Below are positions 53,930 through 62,771 of a DNA stretch of 64,000 nt, in pieces. The number at the start of each line of letters is the position of its first letter. Position 1 is the stretch's first letter. The stretch spans positions 117,809-181,808 of the forward strand of contig CAWBQO010000005.1 in assembly GCA_963790965.1 (NCBI GenBank). Reading direction: 5' to 3'. Source of the stretch: CAWBQO01 sp963790965 (GTDB lineage: Bacteria > Bacteroidota > Rhodothermia > Rhodothermales > DASSAV01). The notes beneath the pieces were generated by a model. The model saw only the letters and a list, made by a program, of their open reading frames with translations. It was not told where the DNA came from and did no database searches. The position numbers and the translations under genes are program-made.

Positions 53930-55078
53930 TTACCCTCTCTCTGCCTTTGCGGCGTCCTCTATGAGGTCGTCGAAAAGCTGCACGTGCTGCTGCCAGTCGA
54001 GGTGTTCGGGAATGCCGCGAAGCGTCTGTACGGGCAGCGGGCGCTCCTCTCCTTTCAGAATGCCGGCGAGGATGTGGAAAAGCGCCTCTTCGTCATCGTA
54101 GAGGATCGGCGCGTGCAGCAAGGGCCGGTGGAGCGACTCGGGAATCAACTCGGGATATGAGAGCCGGTTCGGAAGCAGTGGGTGGCATCCGCAGTAGATC
54201 GCTTCCATAATAGCGATCCCGAAGAATTCGTGAATCGAAGTGGACACCACCAGGTCCGCCCGATGGAGCAGCCGGCTGTACTCTTCGAAATCTTCGGCGT
54301 AACCGTAGTGCAAGATGCGCTCTGCATAACGCTCGAAGGCCTTGTCGAACTCGTACGGGCGTTCTTCAAAGTGCTCGCCGGCCAGCAGCAGTCGGAACGT
54401 GTGCCCCGCGTCGTCCAGCCGGTTCATGATGCGGAAAAAACCCTCCGGATTCTTGTCGTACTCCCAGCGCTGGTTCCAGAGCACGATGGGCGGCTTCATG
54501 CCGGGGCCCCAAGAGTGCGCCGGAAACTCGGCCGCATAACGGTCATGCCCCCGCAGGTCCATGCCGAGGTGCAACACCTCGGACCGTGCGCGAATCTCCT
54601 GGACCGTGTTGAGATGCGTATAATCCGGAAACGCGCGCAGCAACATCGGCAGCGCCTCCATGAAACTCTCGTAGTGGAAACGCGAATTGAAAACGATCCG
54701 GTCAGCCGCAAGGCAAGAGAGATAGTTGATGTAGCCGTACGTATGGTCCCGTTCGACGCCCGCAGCAAGCGGGTAGGTCAGCTGGTTCTCATGGAAGTAC
54801 AGAATGACCGGCGTCTCGGCGAACGCGCCTCGCGTCAGCGCGAGAAAAGCAGGTACGTTGACCATGCTCGTCGCGAAGATCACATCCGGCTTAAACCCGT
54901 CAGCGGCAGCCTGGAGCGCCTTTTTCGCCATCGTGACGGCACCGCCGTGCATTCGCCACTTCCAGAACCGCGCCGCCATGGTCACTGAAGAATAGGTGTG
55001 GCGGCTGACGGCTTCCATGCCGTCCATAAAATTGCGGTGGGAGCCGCCATACCACGGCTCGAGGTACAGAACGTTCAT
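53930..55078 (-). CDS. tRNA-queuosine alpha-mannosyltransferase-like glycosyltransferase
   Basis: 382 residues from ATG 55078. The N-terminal DUF3524 signature is strong: MNVLYLEPWYGGSHRNFMDG, VIFATSMVNVPAFLALTRG, ILYFHENQLTYPL, DHTYGYINYLSCLAADRIVF and NSRFHYESFMEALPMLLRAF. A GT4-type C-terminal half has WNQRWEYDKNPEGFFRIM and STSIHEFFGIAIMEAIYCGC. Bacterial relatives of human GTDC1/QTMAN attach mannose to queuosine-34 of tRNA-Asp. The GDP-mannose specificity is inferred from the family. A frame extension to 55348 is not supported. Confidence 0.88.
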   Translation of the reverse strand: MNVLYLEPWYGGSHRNFMDGMEAVSRHTYSSVTMAARFWKWRMHGGAVTMAKKALQAAADGFKPDVIFATSMVNVPAFLALTRGAFAETPVILYFHENQLTYPLAAGVERDHTYGYINYLSCLAADRIVFNSRFHYESFMEALPMLLRAFPDYTHLNTVQEIRARSEVLHLGMDLRGHDRYAAEFPAHSWGPGMKPPIVLWNQRWEYDKNPEGFFRIMNRLDDAGHTFRLLLAGEHFEERPYEFDKAFERYAERILHYGYAEDFEEYSRLLHRADLVVSTSIHEFFGIAIMEAIYCGCHPLLPNRLSYPELIPESLHRPLLHAPILYDDEEALFHILAGILKGEERPLPVQTLRGIPEHLDWQQHVQLFDDLIEDAAKAERG

Positions 55079-55157
55079 TGATTGCGGGATACGCCCTCCC
55101 ACCGGAGGGCCGCGTTGGAGCGCCGAAAAACGGGCGCGCATCAAAGCCGCCGTCGAA

Positions 55158-55439
55158 CTATGACGGGCGCTCGGTCGCCTCGCCCTGCACGTCCTCGGAC
55201 GTTTCGCCCGCCTCTTCTTCGAGCCTGCGGACGAGTTCAGCCTCCTCCTCTTCGCTGGCCGGGCGGACGATCGAGACCGCCCGCACCTGAAGATGCTCCC
55301 GCAGAATCGGATCGCGCACCTCACGGGCCGTGACAAGCTGTTCTTCACCCGGCTCCAACCGAATAAAACGAGTCCCCATCTCGATTTCTACGAGCCGGGG
55401 ATTTGTATTTTTGATCAGCATTCCGCGTCGTTTCGCCAT
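55158..55439 (-). CDS. Small conserved-looking hypothetical protein
   Basis: 93 residues from ATG 55439. A basic start (MAKRRGMLIKNTNPRLVEIE) with short strands (FIRLEPGEEQLVTARE) is followed by an acidic helical tail (EEEEAELVRRLEEEAG). No domain recognised. It lies 79 bases upstream of the glycosyltransferase on the same strand. The compact fold-like N-part and codon use like the neighbours make it a probable real gene. Confidence 0.6.
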   Translation of the reverse strand: MAKRRGMLIKNTNPRLVEIEMGTRFIRLEPGEEQLVTAREVRDPILREHLQVRAVSIVRPASEEEEAELVRRLEEEAGETSEDVQGEATERPS

Positions 55440-55614
55440 GCTGTAGCTTACGAGGATTGAAGGTGAAAGACAAACGAGCCGGCGGCGAATGGGCCGTCCA
55501 ACTCTCCGCCGCTCAGGAGGCGGGGGGCCTTCATAATACGACTTTTCGCTCACCCCGCGTCGGTGTAAGGCAAATAGGTTGGACCTCGCCCCATATTTTT
55601 ACCCTTTCCGCACG

Positions 55615-56316
55615 ATGAACGTACGCCTGCGCTCTTTTTGGCTCGTCCGTTTCGCGCAGCTGCTCGCCGCCGGCCTGCTCGACCTTGCCTACCCGCGCGT
55701 GTGCGTTCACTGCGGCCGGCCGGCTCCGGACCTTCTCCTTCCACTCTGCCCCGCTTGCCTCCGGCACGCTTCTTCGGTCGACGACACCGACCTTTGCCGT
55801 CTCGCCGCGCGCACCGTCTCGGCAGCGACGGTTATGGTCCTCTGGCGGTTTGAACAGGGCGGACCGGTTCAGTCGCTCCACCACGCCCTAAAGTACGGTA
55901 ACCGGCCCACCTACGGAAGCACTCTTGGTAAACTCATCGGCGCGAAGTACGACGGCCCCCCGCCCGACGCTGTCCTGCCGGTGCCGCTACACGCTGCGCG
56001 GCGCTACGAGCGCGGGTACAACCAGGCGGAAATGCTCGCCCGCGGCATCGGAGAAACGCTCGGCTGCCCGGTGGACAACAACCTGCTCGCTCGCGTGCGT
56101 TCAACAAAAACGCAGACGCACTTGAGCGCGGACGAGCGGCAGCGAAACGTCGCAGGGGCCTTCGCCGTCGCCGGCGCGGATCGCGTCAAGAACCGCCACT
56201 TCTTGCTCGTGGATGACATCCTCACGACCGGGGCTACGCTGAACGCAGCCCGGGCGTCGCTGCTCGCGTCGGGTGCCCGGCAGGTGGACCTGGCCGTTCT
56301 CGCAGTCGCCGAATAA
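55615..56316 (+). CDS. ComF-family phosphoribosyltransferase
   Basis: 233 residues from ATG 55615. An N-terminal zinc finger CVHCGRPAP...CPACLRH precedes a PRTase domain with YGNRPTYGSTLG, LPVPLHAARRYERGYNQAEM, LLARVRSTKTQTHLSADERQ, RNVAGAF and the PRPP loop LLVDDILTTGATLNAA. ComF proteins take part in natural transformation or related DNA/nucleotide functions. The TTG at 55579 is a weaker alternative start. Confidence 0.92.
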   Translation: MNVRLRSFWLVRFAQLLAAGLLDLAYPRVCVHCGRPAPDLLLPLCPACLRHASSVDDTDLCRLAARTVSAATVMVLWRFEQGGPVQSLHHALKYGNRPTYGSTLGKLIGAKYDGPPPDAVLPVPLHAARRYERGYNQAEMLARGIGETLGCPVDNNLLARVRSTKTQTHLSADERQRNVAGAFAVAGADRVKNRHFLLVDDILTTGATLNAARASLLASGARQVDLAVLAVAE

Positions 56317-56358
56317 TTGGCCTCCCGTTCGGTGTGGGCACTTGTCGGATGAGCGGGT

Positions 56359-56366
56359 TATCTTTG
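56359..56366 (+). promoter_or_regulatory. Candidate -7 promoter hexamer of the Wzi-like gene
   Basis: TATCTTTG is a perfect match to the Bacteroidota -7 element TAnnTTTG, 33 bases upstream of ATG 56399. A clear TTG -33 box at the ideal 19-base spacing is missing (TGTG is there), so confidence is limited. Confidence 0.4.
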
Positions 56367-56398
56367 CAGCCTCTATCCGCCGGATCCTGGTCTCTTCG

Positions 56399-58009
56399 AT
56401 GCTCCTCCTTCGTCGCCTATTCTCCGTCTTGATCGTTGGCCTCACGGCATTGCTGTTGGGTCCCGTGCCCGCGCACGCGCAAAGCAGCCGCCTTTTGCCG
56501 GTCGGCCACTGGAGCTATGACTACATCGCTGCGCTGCAGACTCGCGGTTATTTGCTTGAACTCAATCCAACGGCGCTCCCGTATGCGGAAGGACCCGTTG
56601 CAGAAGCCCTTCGCCGCATTCCTCTTAGCGACCTGTCGCCCGTCGAACTGCGCTGGGTACGACTCCTCCAGCGGCTGATCCGCATCGCTGAACCAGGGCC
56701 GGGCGAGGTCGTCATCGGCGGCGATATTGGTGCCGGACTCGACGCCACCAACAACGACCGGCTCGATCCGCTGCGCTACACGGATGCGGGCGACCCGACG
56801 TTCGTCCTCGGCGACATGCGGCTGTTCCCGTGGGCAGACGGCCACCTTTTTATCGAAAAGAAAGGGCTGATTGCCCGGATCGCCCTGCGACACGATGTCT
56901 ACTACGACGTCGACCCGGACGGACTCGACGCCGTCAACCGCCTCTATATCCGCAGTCAGGACAGCTATGTCGGCTACAACAGCCGGTTTGCGGACCTCTA
57001 TGTCGGACGCTTTCGCCAGCACTGGGGCACCGCCGGCTCGGAGGGTGTGATCGTGAGCGACAATCCCGTGCCGTATGACGTGCTCACGCTGCGCCTCGGC
57101 GGTGAACGCTTCGCGCTCCGCTCGTTCGTCGGGGAGCTGGATGCCGCCACGCCCGGCGGCGAGTTTACAGGCACCGTCGGGAGCCTGCCCGCCGATGAGC
57201 GCGCGAGAAGCATCCGGCGGTTCATCTCCGCCCACCGCTTCGACTGGCGACCATCCAAAAAGCTGACCCTTAGCATCCTCGAATCTACGCTGTACTCCAG
57301 CCCGGGTGCAGGCTTCTCGCTCAAGTTCCTCAATCCGCTGCAGGCCTTCGTTTTTGAAGTAGACAATACGCCGAAGAACGACGAAAACAATGGAATGCTG
57401 GCCGGCCTGCTGTGGGCGCAGCATCGGCGGCTTACGCTCACCGGACAGCTGCTCATCGACGACTACGACCTCATGGGGTCGAGCGGAGAACCGGGATCGT
57501 TTGCCCTCTTCGGGGCGCTCGCGTATGCCCCCCGAGGGGCCATCTGGGATGCGAGCGCGTCGCTGACCGCTGCGTCTGCGCGCGTCTACAACACCCATCA
57601 GCCGGAAGGACGTTATCTCTACCTCAACCGGGGCCTCGGGATGCAGTACAACGACTTCCTTCTCCTGACCTTGCACGCTAACGTCTACCTCGATCGACTG
57701 GTCAGGGGCCTTACGGCAACTCCGAAGCTGCAAGCGCTCTGGCAGGGAGAGGAGCGCATCAGCAATCCTTACCCGAAAACTGGCGAAGTGGACTTCATCC
57801 TTAACGGTACCGTGGAGCGCACGATCCGCCCTTCGCTTGAACTTCGCTATCAGCCCTCGCCCTGGTGGTGGGCCAGGCTGAACGTCGGGGTGAACGCGCT
57901 CGAAGACGCCAACCATCAGCCCGGCGTGACAGACGTGCGAAGCGTCGCGAGCTTCAGCATTGGCGCGAGGCTGCAGAGCGCCGGCGTATTCAGCCTGGAT
58001 CCGAGGTAG
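56399..58009 (+). CDS. Capsule assembly Wzi-like outer-membrane barrel
   Basis: 536 residues from ATG 56399 with a signal peptide ending AHAQ. It then has the Wzi-type N-terminal helical part (SYDYIAALQTRGYLLELNP, IPLSDLSPVELRWVRLLQRL). Many barrel strands follow, with YVGRFRQHWGTAGSEGVIVS, SLKFLNPLQAFVFEVDNTPK, GMLAGLLWAQHRRLTLTGQL and the end FSIGARLQSAGVFSL. Wzi of E. coli K30 retains capsule at the surface. In Rhodothermales similar proteins are common without a capsule cluster beside them, so the exact role is open. Confidence 0.75.
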   Translation: MLLLRRLFSVLIVGLTALLLGPVPAHAQSSRLLPVGHWSYDYIAALQTRGYLLELNPTALPYAEGPVAEALRRIPLSDLSPVELRWVRLLQRLIRIAEPGPGEVVIGGDIGAGLDATNNDRLDPLRYTDAGDPTFVLGDMRLFPWADGHLFIEKKGLIARIALRHDVYYDVDPDGLDAVNRLYIRSQDSYVGYNSRFADLYVGRFRQHWGTAGSEGVIVSDNPVPYDVLTLRLGGERFALRSFVGELDAATPGGEFTGTVGSLPADERARSIRRFISAHRFDWRPSKKLTLSILESTLYSSPGAGFSLKFLNPLQAFVFEVDNTPKNDENNGMLAGLLWAQHRRLTLTGQLLIDDYDLMGSSGEPGSFALFGALAYAPRGAIWDASASLTAASARVYNTHQPEGRYLYLNRGLGMQYNDFLLLTLHANVYLDRLVRGLTATPKLQALWQGEERISNPYPKTGEVDFILNGTVERTIRPSLELRYQPSPWWWARLNVGVNALEDANHQPGVTDVRSVASFSIGARLQSAGVFSLDPR

Positions 58010-58015
58010 ACTACC

Positions 58016-58933
58016 GTGACGCATCCTTTCGAGCGCTACCGGTCCATTGTCGATGATTGGGGCGCGTTTATCGCTGCGACGGAGCGCCCTCTACCAACGT
58101 GCCTTTGGACGAATACGCTGCGGACGACACCGGCGCAGCTCTCCAAATGGATGGAAGGGGAAGGCTATTCCCTACAGCCGATCCCGTGGCTGCCGGGTGC
58201 CTTCCGGTACGATGGACCGGATACGCCTGGCACGACGCTCGCCTATCGCACGGGGCATTACCACCTGCAGGAGGAAGTGTCGCTGCTCCCGCCCCTGCTG
58301 CTGCGCGCGCTGCCGGGAGAACGCATCCTCGACCTGTGCGCCGCGCCGGGAAATAAGACCGTGCAAATGGCGGTGGGGATGCACAACCGGGGAACGCTGG
58401 TCGCCAACGACCGCAGCGACGGTCGACTTCACGTGCTGCGGCGAAGCGCGGCAAGGCTCGGCATCCTTAACGTCACGACCACCTGCATGGATGCCGCCCG
58501 GTACCCCATGCGCGCCGGTCATTTCGACGGCGTCCTGGCAGACGTGCCGTGCTCGTGCGAGGGCACGGTTCGCAAGCACCCGCGCGTGCTCAGCACCGCA
58601 GGAAAGGAGCAATCCTGCCGTCTCGCGCACCTGCAGGCGCAAATACTCCAACGCGCCGCAGCGCGCTGCCGACCCGGAGGCCGCATCGTTTATTCGACCT
58701 GCACGTTTGCCCCGGAAGAGAACGAATGCGTGCTGCACGAACTGCTGGGCAGCGCAGAGGGGGAGAGCCTCTCCGTGGTGCCCATCGACGGTGCCGGGCT
58801 AAGAGGCGCGCCGGGGCTGACCGACTGGGAAGGCCGCGCGCTTCATCCTTTACTCTCCAATGCTCTTCGCATCTGGCCGCACATGAACGACACCGGCGGC
58901 TTCTTCGTCGCACTTTTGCAAAAGGCCACCTGA
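58016..58933 (+). CDS. RsmB/NOP2-type RNA cytosine-C5 methyltransferase (RsmF-like)
   Basis: 305 residues with a GTG start at 58016. SAM motif I ILDLCAAPGNKTVQMAVGM, motif IV DVPCSCEGTVRKHPR (catalytic TCys-type PCS) and motif VI YSTCTFAPEENE with the second Cys define the Nol1/Nop2/Sun class. It should form m5C in rRNA or tRNA. The C-terminal PUA-like module that RsmF carries in the same chain is absent here and seems to be encoded by the next, one-base-overlapping gene. Confidence 0.92.
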   Translation: MTHPFERYRSIVDDWGAFIAATERPLPTCLWTNTLRTTPAQLSKWMEGEGYSLQPIPWLPGAFRYDGPDTPGTTLAYRTGHYHLQEEVSLLPPLLLRALPGERILDLCAAPGNKTVQMAVGMHNRGTLVANDRSDGRLHVLRRSAARLGILNVTTTCMDAARYPMRAGHFDGVLADVPCSCEGTVRKHPRVLSTAGKEQSCRLAHLQAQILQRAAARCRPGGRIVYSTCTFAPEENECVLHELLGSAEGESLSVVPIDGAGLRGAPGLTDWEGRALHPLLSNALRIWPHMNDTGGFFVALLQKAT

Positions 58934-59421
58934 TGCGCTCTTCCCCTCTTCTGCCCGTTGTATCACGAGATGAGCGTCAGGTATGGATCCGCTACTGGGA
59001 GGAAGAGTTCGGCGTGCCGCCCTCCGCATTTGAGCCGTACGAGATACTGAGGCCGTCGGACAAGTACGTCTCGATCGTCTGCGCCGGGCACGATCCACCC
59101 GCGAGGCCGCCTTCCGCGAGCACGGGCCTGATCCTCGTGCGCACGCACCGCCGCTTTCCCAAGCCCACCACCGCCGCCGCCCTCGCCTTCGGCCCGCTGG
59201 CGACGCGCAACACCGTTGATGTCAGCCGCGCCGATGCGGACGCTTATCTCCTCCGCAAGCCGATTTTCGTTACGGCGGACAAGGCGCAGCATTGCACCGG
59301 CACAGGATACGTGATCGTGCGTTATGATGAGTTTATACTGGGAGTTGGGCTGTTCCGGATGGACGCTTCAGGCGGCGGATTGATCGAGAGCGAATTTCCC
59401 AAGGCGTGGGCGTTCGGCTAA
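58933..59421 (+). CDS. PUA-like RNA-binding protein, partner of the methyltransferase
   Basis: 162 residues. ATG 58933 overlaps the previous stop (TGATG), so translation is probably coupled. The C-terminal part (GTGYVIVRYDEFILGVGLFR and IESEFPKAWAFG) resembles the PUA-like end of RsmF (GYVLL.Y..FPLGWGK...LKN..PK). The N-terminal part (WIRYWEEEFGVPPSAFEPYE) resembles the linker preceding it. I infer a trans-acting RNA-binding subunit. The alternative is that one gene has been split by mutation, but both ends look natural. Confidence 0.65.
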   Translation: MRSSPLLPVVSRDERQVWIRYWEEEFGVPPSAFEPYEILRPSDKYVSIVCAGHDPPARPPSASTGLILVRTHRRFPKPTTAAALAFGPLATRNTVDVSRADADAYLLRKPIFVTADKAQHCTGTGYVIVRYDEFILGVGLFRMDASGGGLIESEFPKAWAFG

Positions 59422-59509
59422 GCTATCCGCGGGAGGTCCAGCGAATTTACAGGCACTCCGCGCGATTGCGCTTGCAAAATCCCTCCGTCTTCTATAGGTT
59501 TAAGGCATT

Positions 59510-60136
59510 ATGTTTGCTGTCGACAATATCCTCATCTCAGACGAACTGCTCGATGCGCCGTTCGCCTGCAATCTTGCGGGCTGCCTCGGAGGCTGCTGCG
59601 TGCAGGGACACTCGGGCGCACCCGTGCTCGCCGAAGAACGCGAAGCGCTGGAGCGCGCGTTGCCCGTCGTCGCGCCGCACCTGCGTCCGGAAGCCCTCCG
59701 CGTGATCGAGCGCGACGGTGTTTGGGAAAGCACCGGGCCGGATCGCTACGCTACCACATGCGTGGGCGGTGCCGAGTGCGTGTTCGTTGTCTACGACGGC
59801 CGCATTGCCAAATGCTCCCTCCAGCAGGCATTCCACAAAGGCAAGCTCGACTTTGAAAAGCCGATCTCCTGCCACCTTTACCCGCTGCGCATCGAGCAGT
59901 ACGGCGACCTGGAAGTGATCAATTACCAGTCGATCCCGCTGTGTTCGCCCGCGCGCCGGCACGGACGGCGAACGGCGAGCCAGCTTGCCGACTATCTGCG
60001 GGTGCCGCTCGAACGCCGTTATGGATCCGAGTGGTACCAGAAGTTCACCGTCGCGCTCGACGAGAGGCGCAAAGCACTCGGCATCTATTCGGAGGATGCT
60101 CCAGGGCCGGCCATGGCCGGCGCTCCGGCGCAGTAG
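59510..60136 (+). CDS. DUF3109 family cysteine-rich protein
   Basis: 208 residues. Cys clusters CNLAGCLGGCC (about 20-30), CVGGAECVF, KCSLQQAFHKGKLDFEKPIS, CHLYPLR and LCSPA match the DUF3109/YkgJ-like group thought to bind a metal ion. A possible promoter (TTG...TAGGTTTA at 59472-59502) would leave almost no leader before ATG 59510. Function unknown. The C-terminal tail (GPAMAGAPAQ) is Ala/Pro-rich. rpoN follows 12 bases later and may be cotranscribed. Confidence 0.88.
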   Translation: MFAVDNILISDELLDAPFACNLAGCLGGCCVQGHSGAPVLAEEREALERALPVVAPHLRPEALRVIERDGVWESTGPDRYATTCVGGAECVFVVYDGRIAKCSLQQAFHKGKLDFEKPISCHLYPLRIEQYGDLEVINYQSIPLCSPARRHGRRTASQLADYLRVPLERRYGSEWYQKFTVALDERRKALGIYSEDAPGPAMAGAPAQ

Positions 60137-60148
60137 CCTGATTCTACC

Positions 60149-61633
60149 ATGTTAAACCTCCAGCAAAGACAATCTCTTCAGCAGAAGCTTTCGCCGCAGC
60201 AGATTCAATACATCAAGCTGCTGCAACTGCCTACGCTTGCCCTCGAGCAGCGCATCAAGGCCGAAATGGAGGTTAACCCGCTCCTCGAAGAGGGCGACGA
60301 AGAAGAGGAAGAGCAGGAAACGGCCACGGAGGACGAACCGGCTACCGAGGCCGAACGCGAGGAAGAACAGCGCGAAGAAGAAGAGTACGACTGGGACGAG
60401 TACCTCAACAACGCCGATGACCTCTACGGTCATAAGGCGAGGGTCGACCAGAGCGACGAAGAGGACCGCCGAGAGATGCCGATGCCGGCGCGCACGAGCA
60501 TGACCGAGCATCTGACGGAGCAACTCTCCTTCCTCCACCTCGACGAAACCGAGCGCGTCGTGGCCGAACAGATCATCGGCTCCATAGACGAGGACGGCTA
60601 TCTCCGACGGCCCCTCGAGTCGGTTATGGACGACGTGATGTTCAATTACGGACTCATCGTGACGGACGAGGATGTGGAGCAGGTGCTCAAGCGCGTTCAG
60701 AACCTGGATCCCGTTGGAATCGCTTCCCGCGACCTTCAGGAATGTCTGCTCGTGCAGCTATACAGCATGCCCGACGACACCCCGGGCGTCGACGTGGCCA
60801 TTGAAATGCTGGAGAAGGCTTACAAGCAGTTCACCATGAAGCATTTCGAGAGCATCCAAAAAAAGCTCGACGTGAGCGGGGAAGGTCTCAAGGACGCTTT
60901 CGACCTCATCCAGCGGCTGAACCCGAAGCCCGGCGAAGGCGAGTTCTCCGCGCAGCAGAACTACATCACGCCCGACTTCACCGTCCGTTACGAAGAGGAG
61001 GAGTTCATCATTCTGCTCAATGGCCGCAACGCACCCGAGCTGCGCATCTCGCGCCATTACCAGTCCATGCTCCAGCGCCTCTCCGACGATCAGAAGCGCG
61101 GACAGCCTCAGTCGCGCAACGGGTACGACACGGACACGAAGCAGTTTTTGAAGAACAAGATGGAGGCGGCGCGCTGGTTCATTAACTCCATCAACCAGCG
61201 GCGGCAGACCATGATGAAGGTCATGCACGCGATCGTGGAGCTTCAGCAGGACTTCTTCAAGTTCGGCGAAGGGTTCTTGCGTCCCATGATCTTGAAGGAC
61301 GTAGCCGAACGCATCGAGATGGACATATCCACCATCAGCCGCGTCGTGAACGGCAAGTACGTTCAGACTGAGTTCGGCGTTTATGAACTCAAGTACTACT
61401 TCTCCGAGGGACTTTCGACCGATTCCGGCGAGGAGGTCTCAAACAAGGAAGTTAAGGCCATCATCGACACGATTATTTCGGAAGAAGACAAGAAGCGGCC
61501 TTTGTCCGATCAGAAGATCGCGATCATGCTCGAAAAGCGCGGCTTCCAGATTGCCCGCCGCACCGTGACAAAGTACCGGGAGCAGCTCGGCATCCCCGTC
61601 GCCCGTCTCAGGAAAGAAATCGTGCTGGCATAA
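60149..61633 (+). CDS. rpoN: RNA polymerase sigma-54 factor
   Basis: 494 residues. Region I (LNLQQRQSLQQKLSPQQIQY, IKLLQLPTLALEQRI) and NPLLEE are typical, then an acidic region II of many Glu residues. The core-binding part has LDPVGIASRDLQECLLVQL and the DNA-binding helix-turn-helix VAERIEMDISTISRVVNGKY. The RpoN box reads ARRTVTKYREQLGIP (consensus ARRTVAKYRE). It directs enhancer-dependent transcription. T6SS loci are often sigma-54 controlled elsewhere, but I found no convincing GG-N10-GC promoter in front of the tss genes. Confidence 0.97.
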   Translation: MLNLQQRQSLQQKLSPQQIQYIKLLQLPTLALEQRIKAEMEVNPLLEEGDEEEEEQETATEDEPATEAEREEEQREEEEYDWDEYLNNADDLYGHKARVDQSDEEDRREMPMPARTSMTEHLTEQLSFLHLDETERVVAEQIIGSIDEDGYLRRPLESVMDDVMFNYGLIVTDEDVEQVLKRVQNLDPVGIASRDLQECLLVQLYSMPDDTPGVDVAIEMLEKAYKQFTMKHFESIQKKLDVSGEGLKDAFDLIQRLNPKPGEGEFSAQQNYITPDFTVRYEEEEFIILLNGRNAPELRISRHYQSMLQRLSDDQKRGQPQSRNGYDTDTKQFLKNKMEAARWFINSINQRRQTMMKVMHAIVELQQDFFKFGEGFLRPMILKDVAERIEMDISTISRVVNGKYVQTEFGVYELKYYFSEGLSTDSGEEVSNKEVKAIIDTIISEEDKKRPLSDQKIAIMLEKRGFQIARRTVTKYREQLGIPVARLRKEIVLA

Positions 61634-61821
61634 GGGTACCGAAGAGGAAAATTCTTTGCTGCGCCTACGATAACATCTTAGTGCAGAATTAGTTAGATTG
61701 TAGCTACACACGCTTCTTGGTCATCTGCGAAGAACCAGGACAGAGCGTTACGCGAGTACCCGGCCACCTTCCGGTGCCATGGAGACGGACGAGTGGAAGG
61801 AGCCACAGGAGTGAGAACCCG

Positions 61822-62412
61822 ATGTCAAGAGTAGCTGCCCTTATTATCGCGCTCGTGATCGGCCATTCCGCTCAGGCGCAGGGCCTGGAGGGGCTGTGTC
61901 CCGATTCGCTGGCTGCAGGCGCTCGAGCGTTCGAGGGCAGCAACCCCCGCGACCTCGTCGGCACGTACTGGTTGATCATGATTCCCACGTTTCATGTAAT
62001 GGCCGAGCCGGTCGAGTCCACGCTGACCCTATGGTGGGAGCCGCTCTACGAACCCGCCCGTATAGATTCGGCGTTCATTAACGGATATCCCCTTGTCGGT
62101 TTCATGAAGGGAGACTGCGAAGCAGCGGCTCTGGCCTGCCCGTCCGATCTTGAATCCACCGATCCCGAGCGGCCCGGCCTGCGCTACGACCCGTCGGAAA
62201 GGATGCTCCGGCTCTCCGGAGATGTCGCCGGCGCAATGGGCTTCGATCTCCCGATGTTCGATTTTAGCATTACATACGTGACCCCGACGGGCTTCATCGG
62301 AGACTGGGCATCCTCTTTCGGCAACCTACAGATCGAAATGGCGGACGGCGCGCTGGTGCGAGAGGCGGTGGGACGTTTCTGCGCTATTCGAGTGGCCGGT
62401 GAACGCAGATAA
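61822..62412 (+). CDS. Secreted hypothetical protein
   Basis: 196 residues from ATG 61822 with a signal peptide (VAALIIALVIGHSAQAQG). The mature protein has two Cys (GLCPDSL and GDCEAA/ALACP pairs) and strand-rich sequence (STLTLWWEPLYEPARIDSAF, YVTPTGFIGDWASSFGNLQ). No family recognised. It stands alone between rpoN and the decayed region on the right. Confidence 0.65.
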   Translation: MSRVAALIIALVIGHSAQAQGLEGLCPDSLAAGARAFEGSNPRDLVGTYWLIMIPTFHVMAEPVESTLTLWWEPLYEPARIDSAFINGYPLVGFMKGDCEAAALACPSDLESTDPERPGLRYDPSERMLRLSGDVAGAMGFDLPMFDFSITYVTPTGFIGDWASSFGNLQIEMADGALVREAVGRFCAIRVAGERR

Positions 62413-62452
62413 GGATCAGGCCCTGCGGAGCCGCACCGCGCGATCAGGATAG

Positions 62453-62683
62453 TCCATAATCAGGCCGTTCACACGCAGCGCGCTCGAAGCTTCGCTCAAC
62501 CAGGCCATGATCCGCGCTGCGCAGCGGGTTGTCGTGCTCTGCGACTCTTCCAAGTTCGGCCGTCGCGGCTTCAGCCGCATCTGCGGCGTAACGGAAGTCG
62601 ATCACGTCATCACGGACTCCGGCGTCTCGGAAGCCGTTCTCCGGCGCTGTGCGGAAATCGAGTTGTCGGTACAGGTCGTGTAG
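62453..62683 (+). pseudogene. DeoR/AgaR-family regulator C-terminal remnant
   Basis: A 76-codon frame, closed by TAG upstream (62450) and ending at TAG 62681, reads ALEASLNQAMIRAAQRVVVL, CDSSKFGRRGFSRICGVTEV and DHVITDSGVSEAVL. This is the end of the DeoR-type sugar-phosphate-binding domain (ADSSKFGRRAF, VDVVITD). The helix-turn-helix and most of the sensor domain are gone and no start codon precedes it, so it is a fragment. To its left the minus strand reads NGLIMDYPDRAVRLRRA then stop, resembling a glycerophosphodiesterase end. The two scraps meet near 62465. Confidence 0.7.
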
Positions 62684-62771
62684 TCCCGTAGCGGCGCTCA
62701 CACGGCCGGCATCCACTAATCTGGGGGTGCCATCCGGAAGGCGCACGCTCAACCGCAGTCTCGGACGATCG

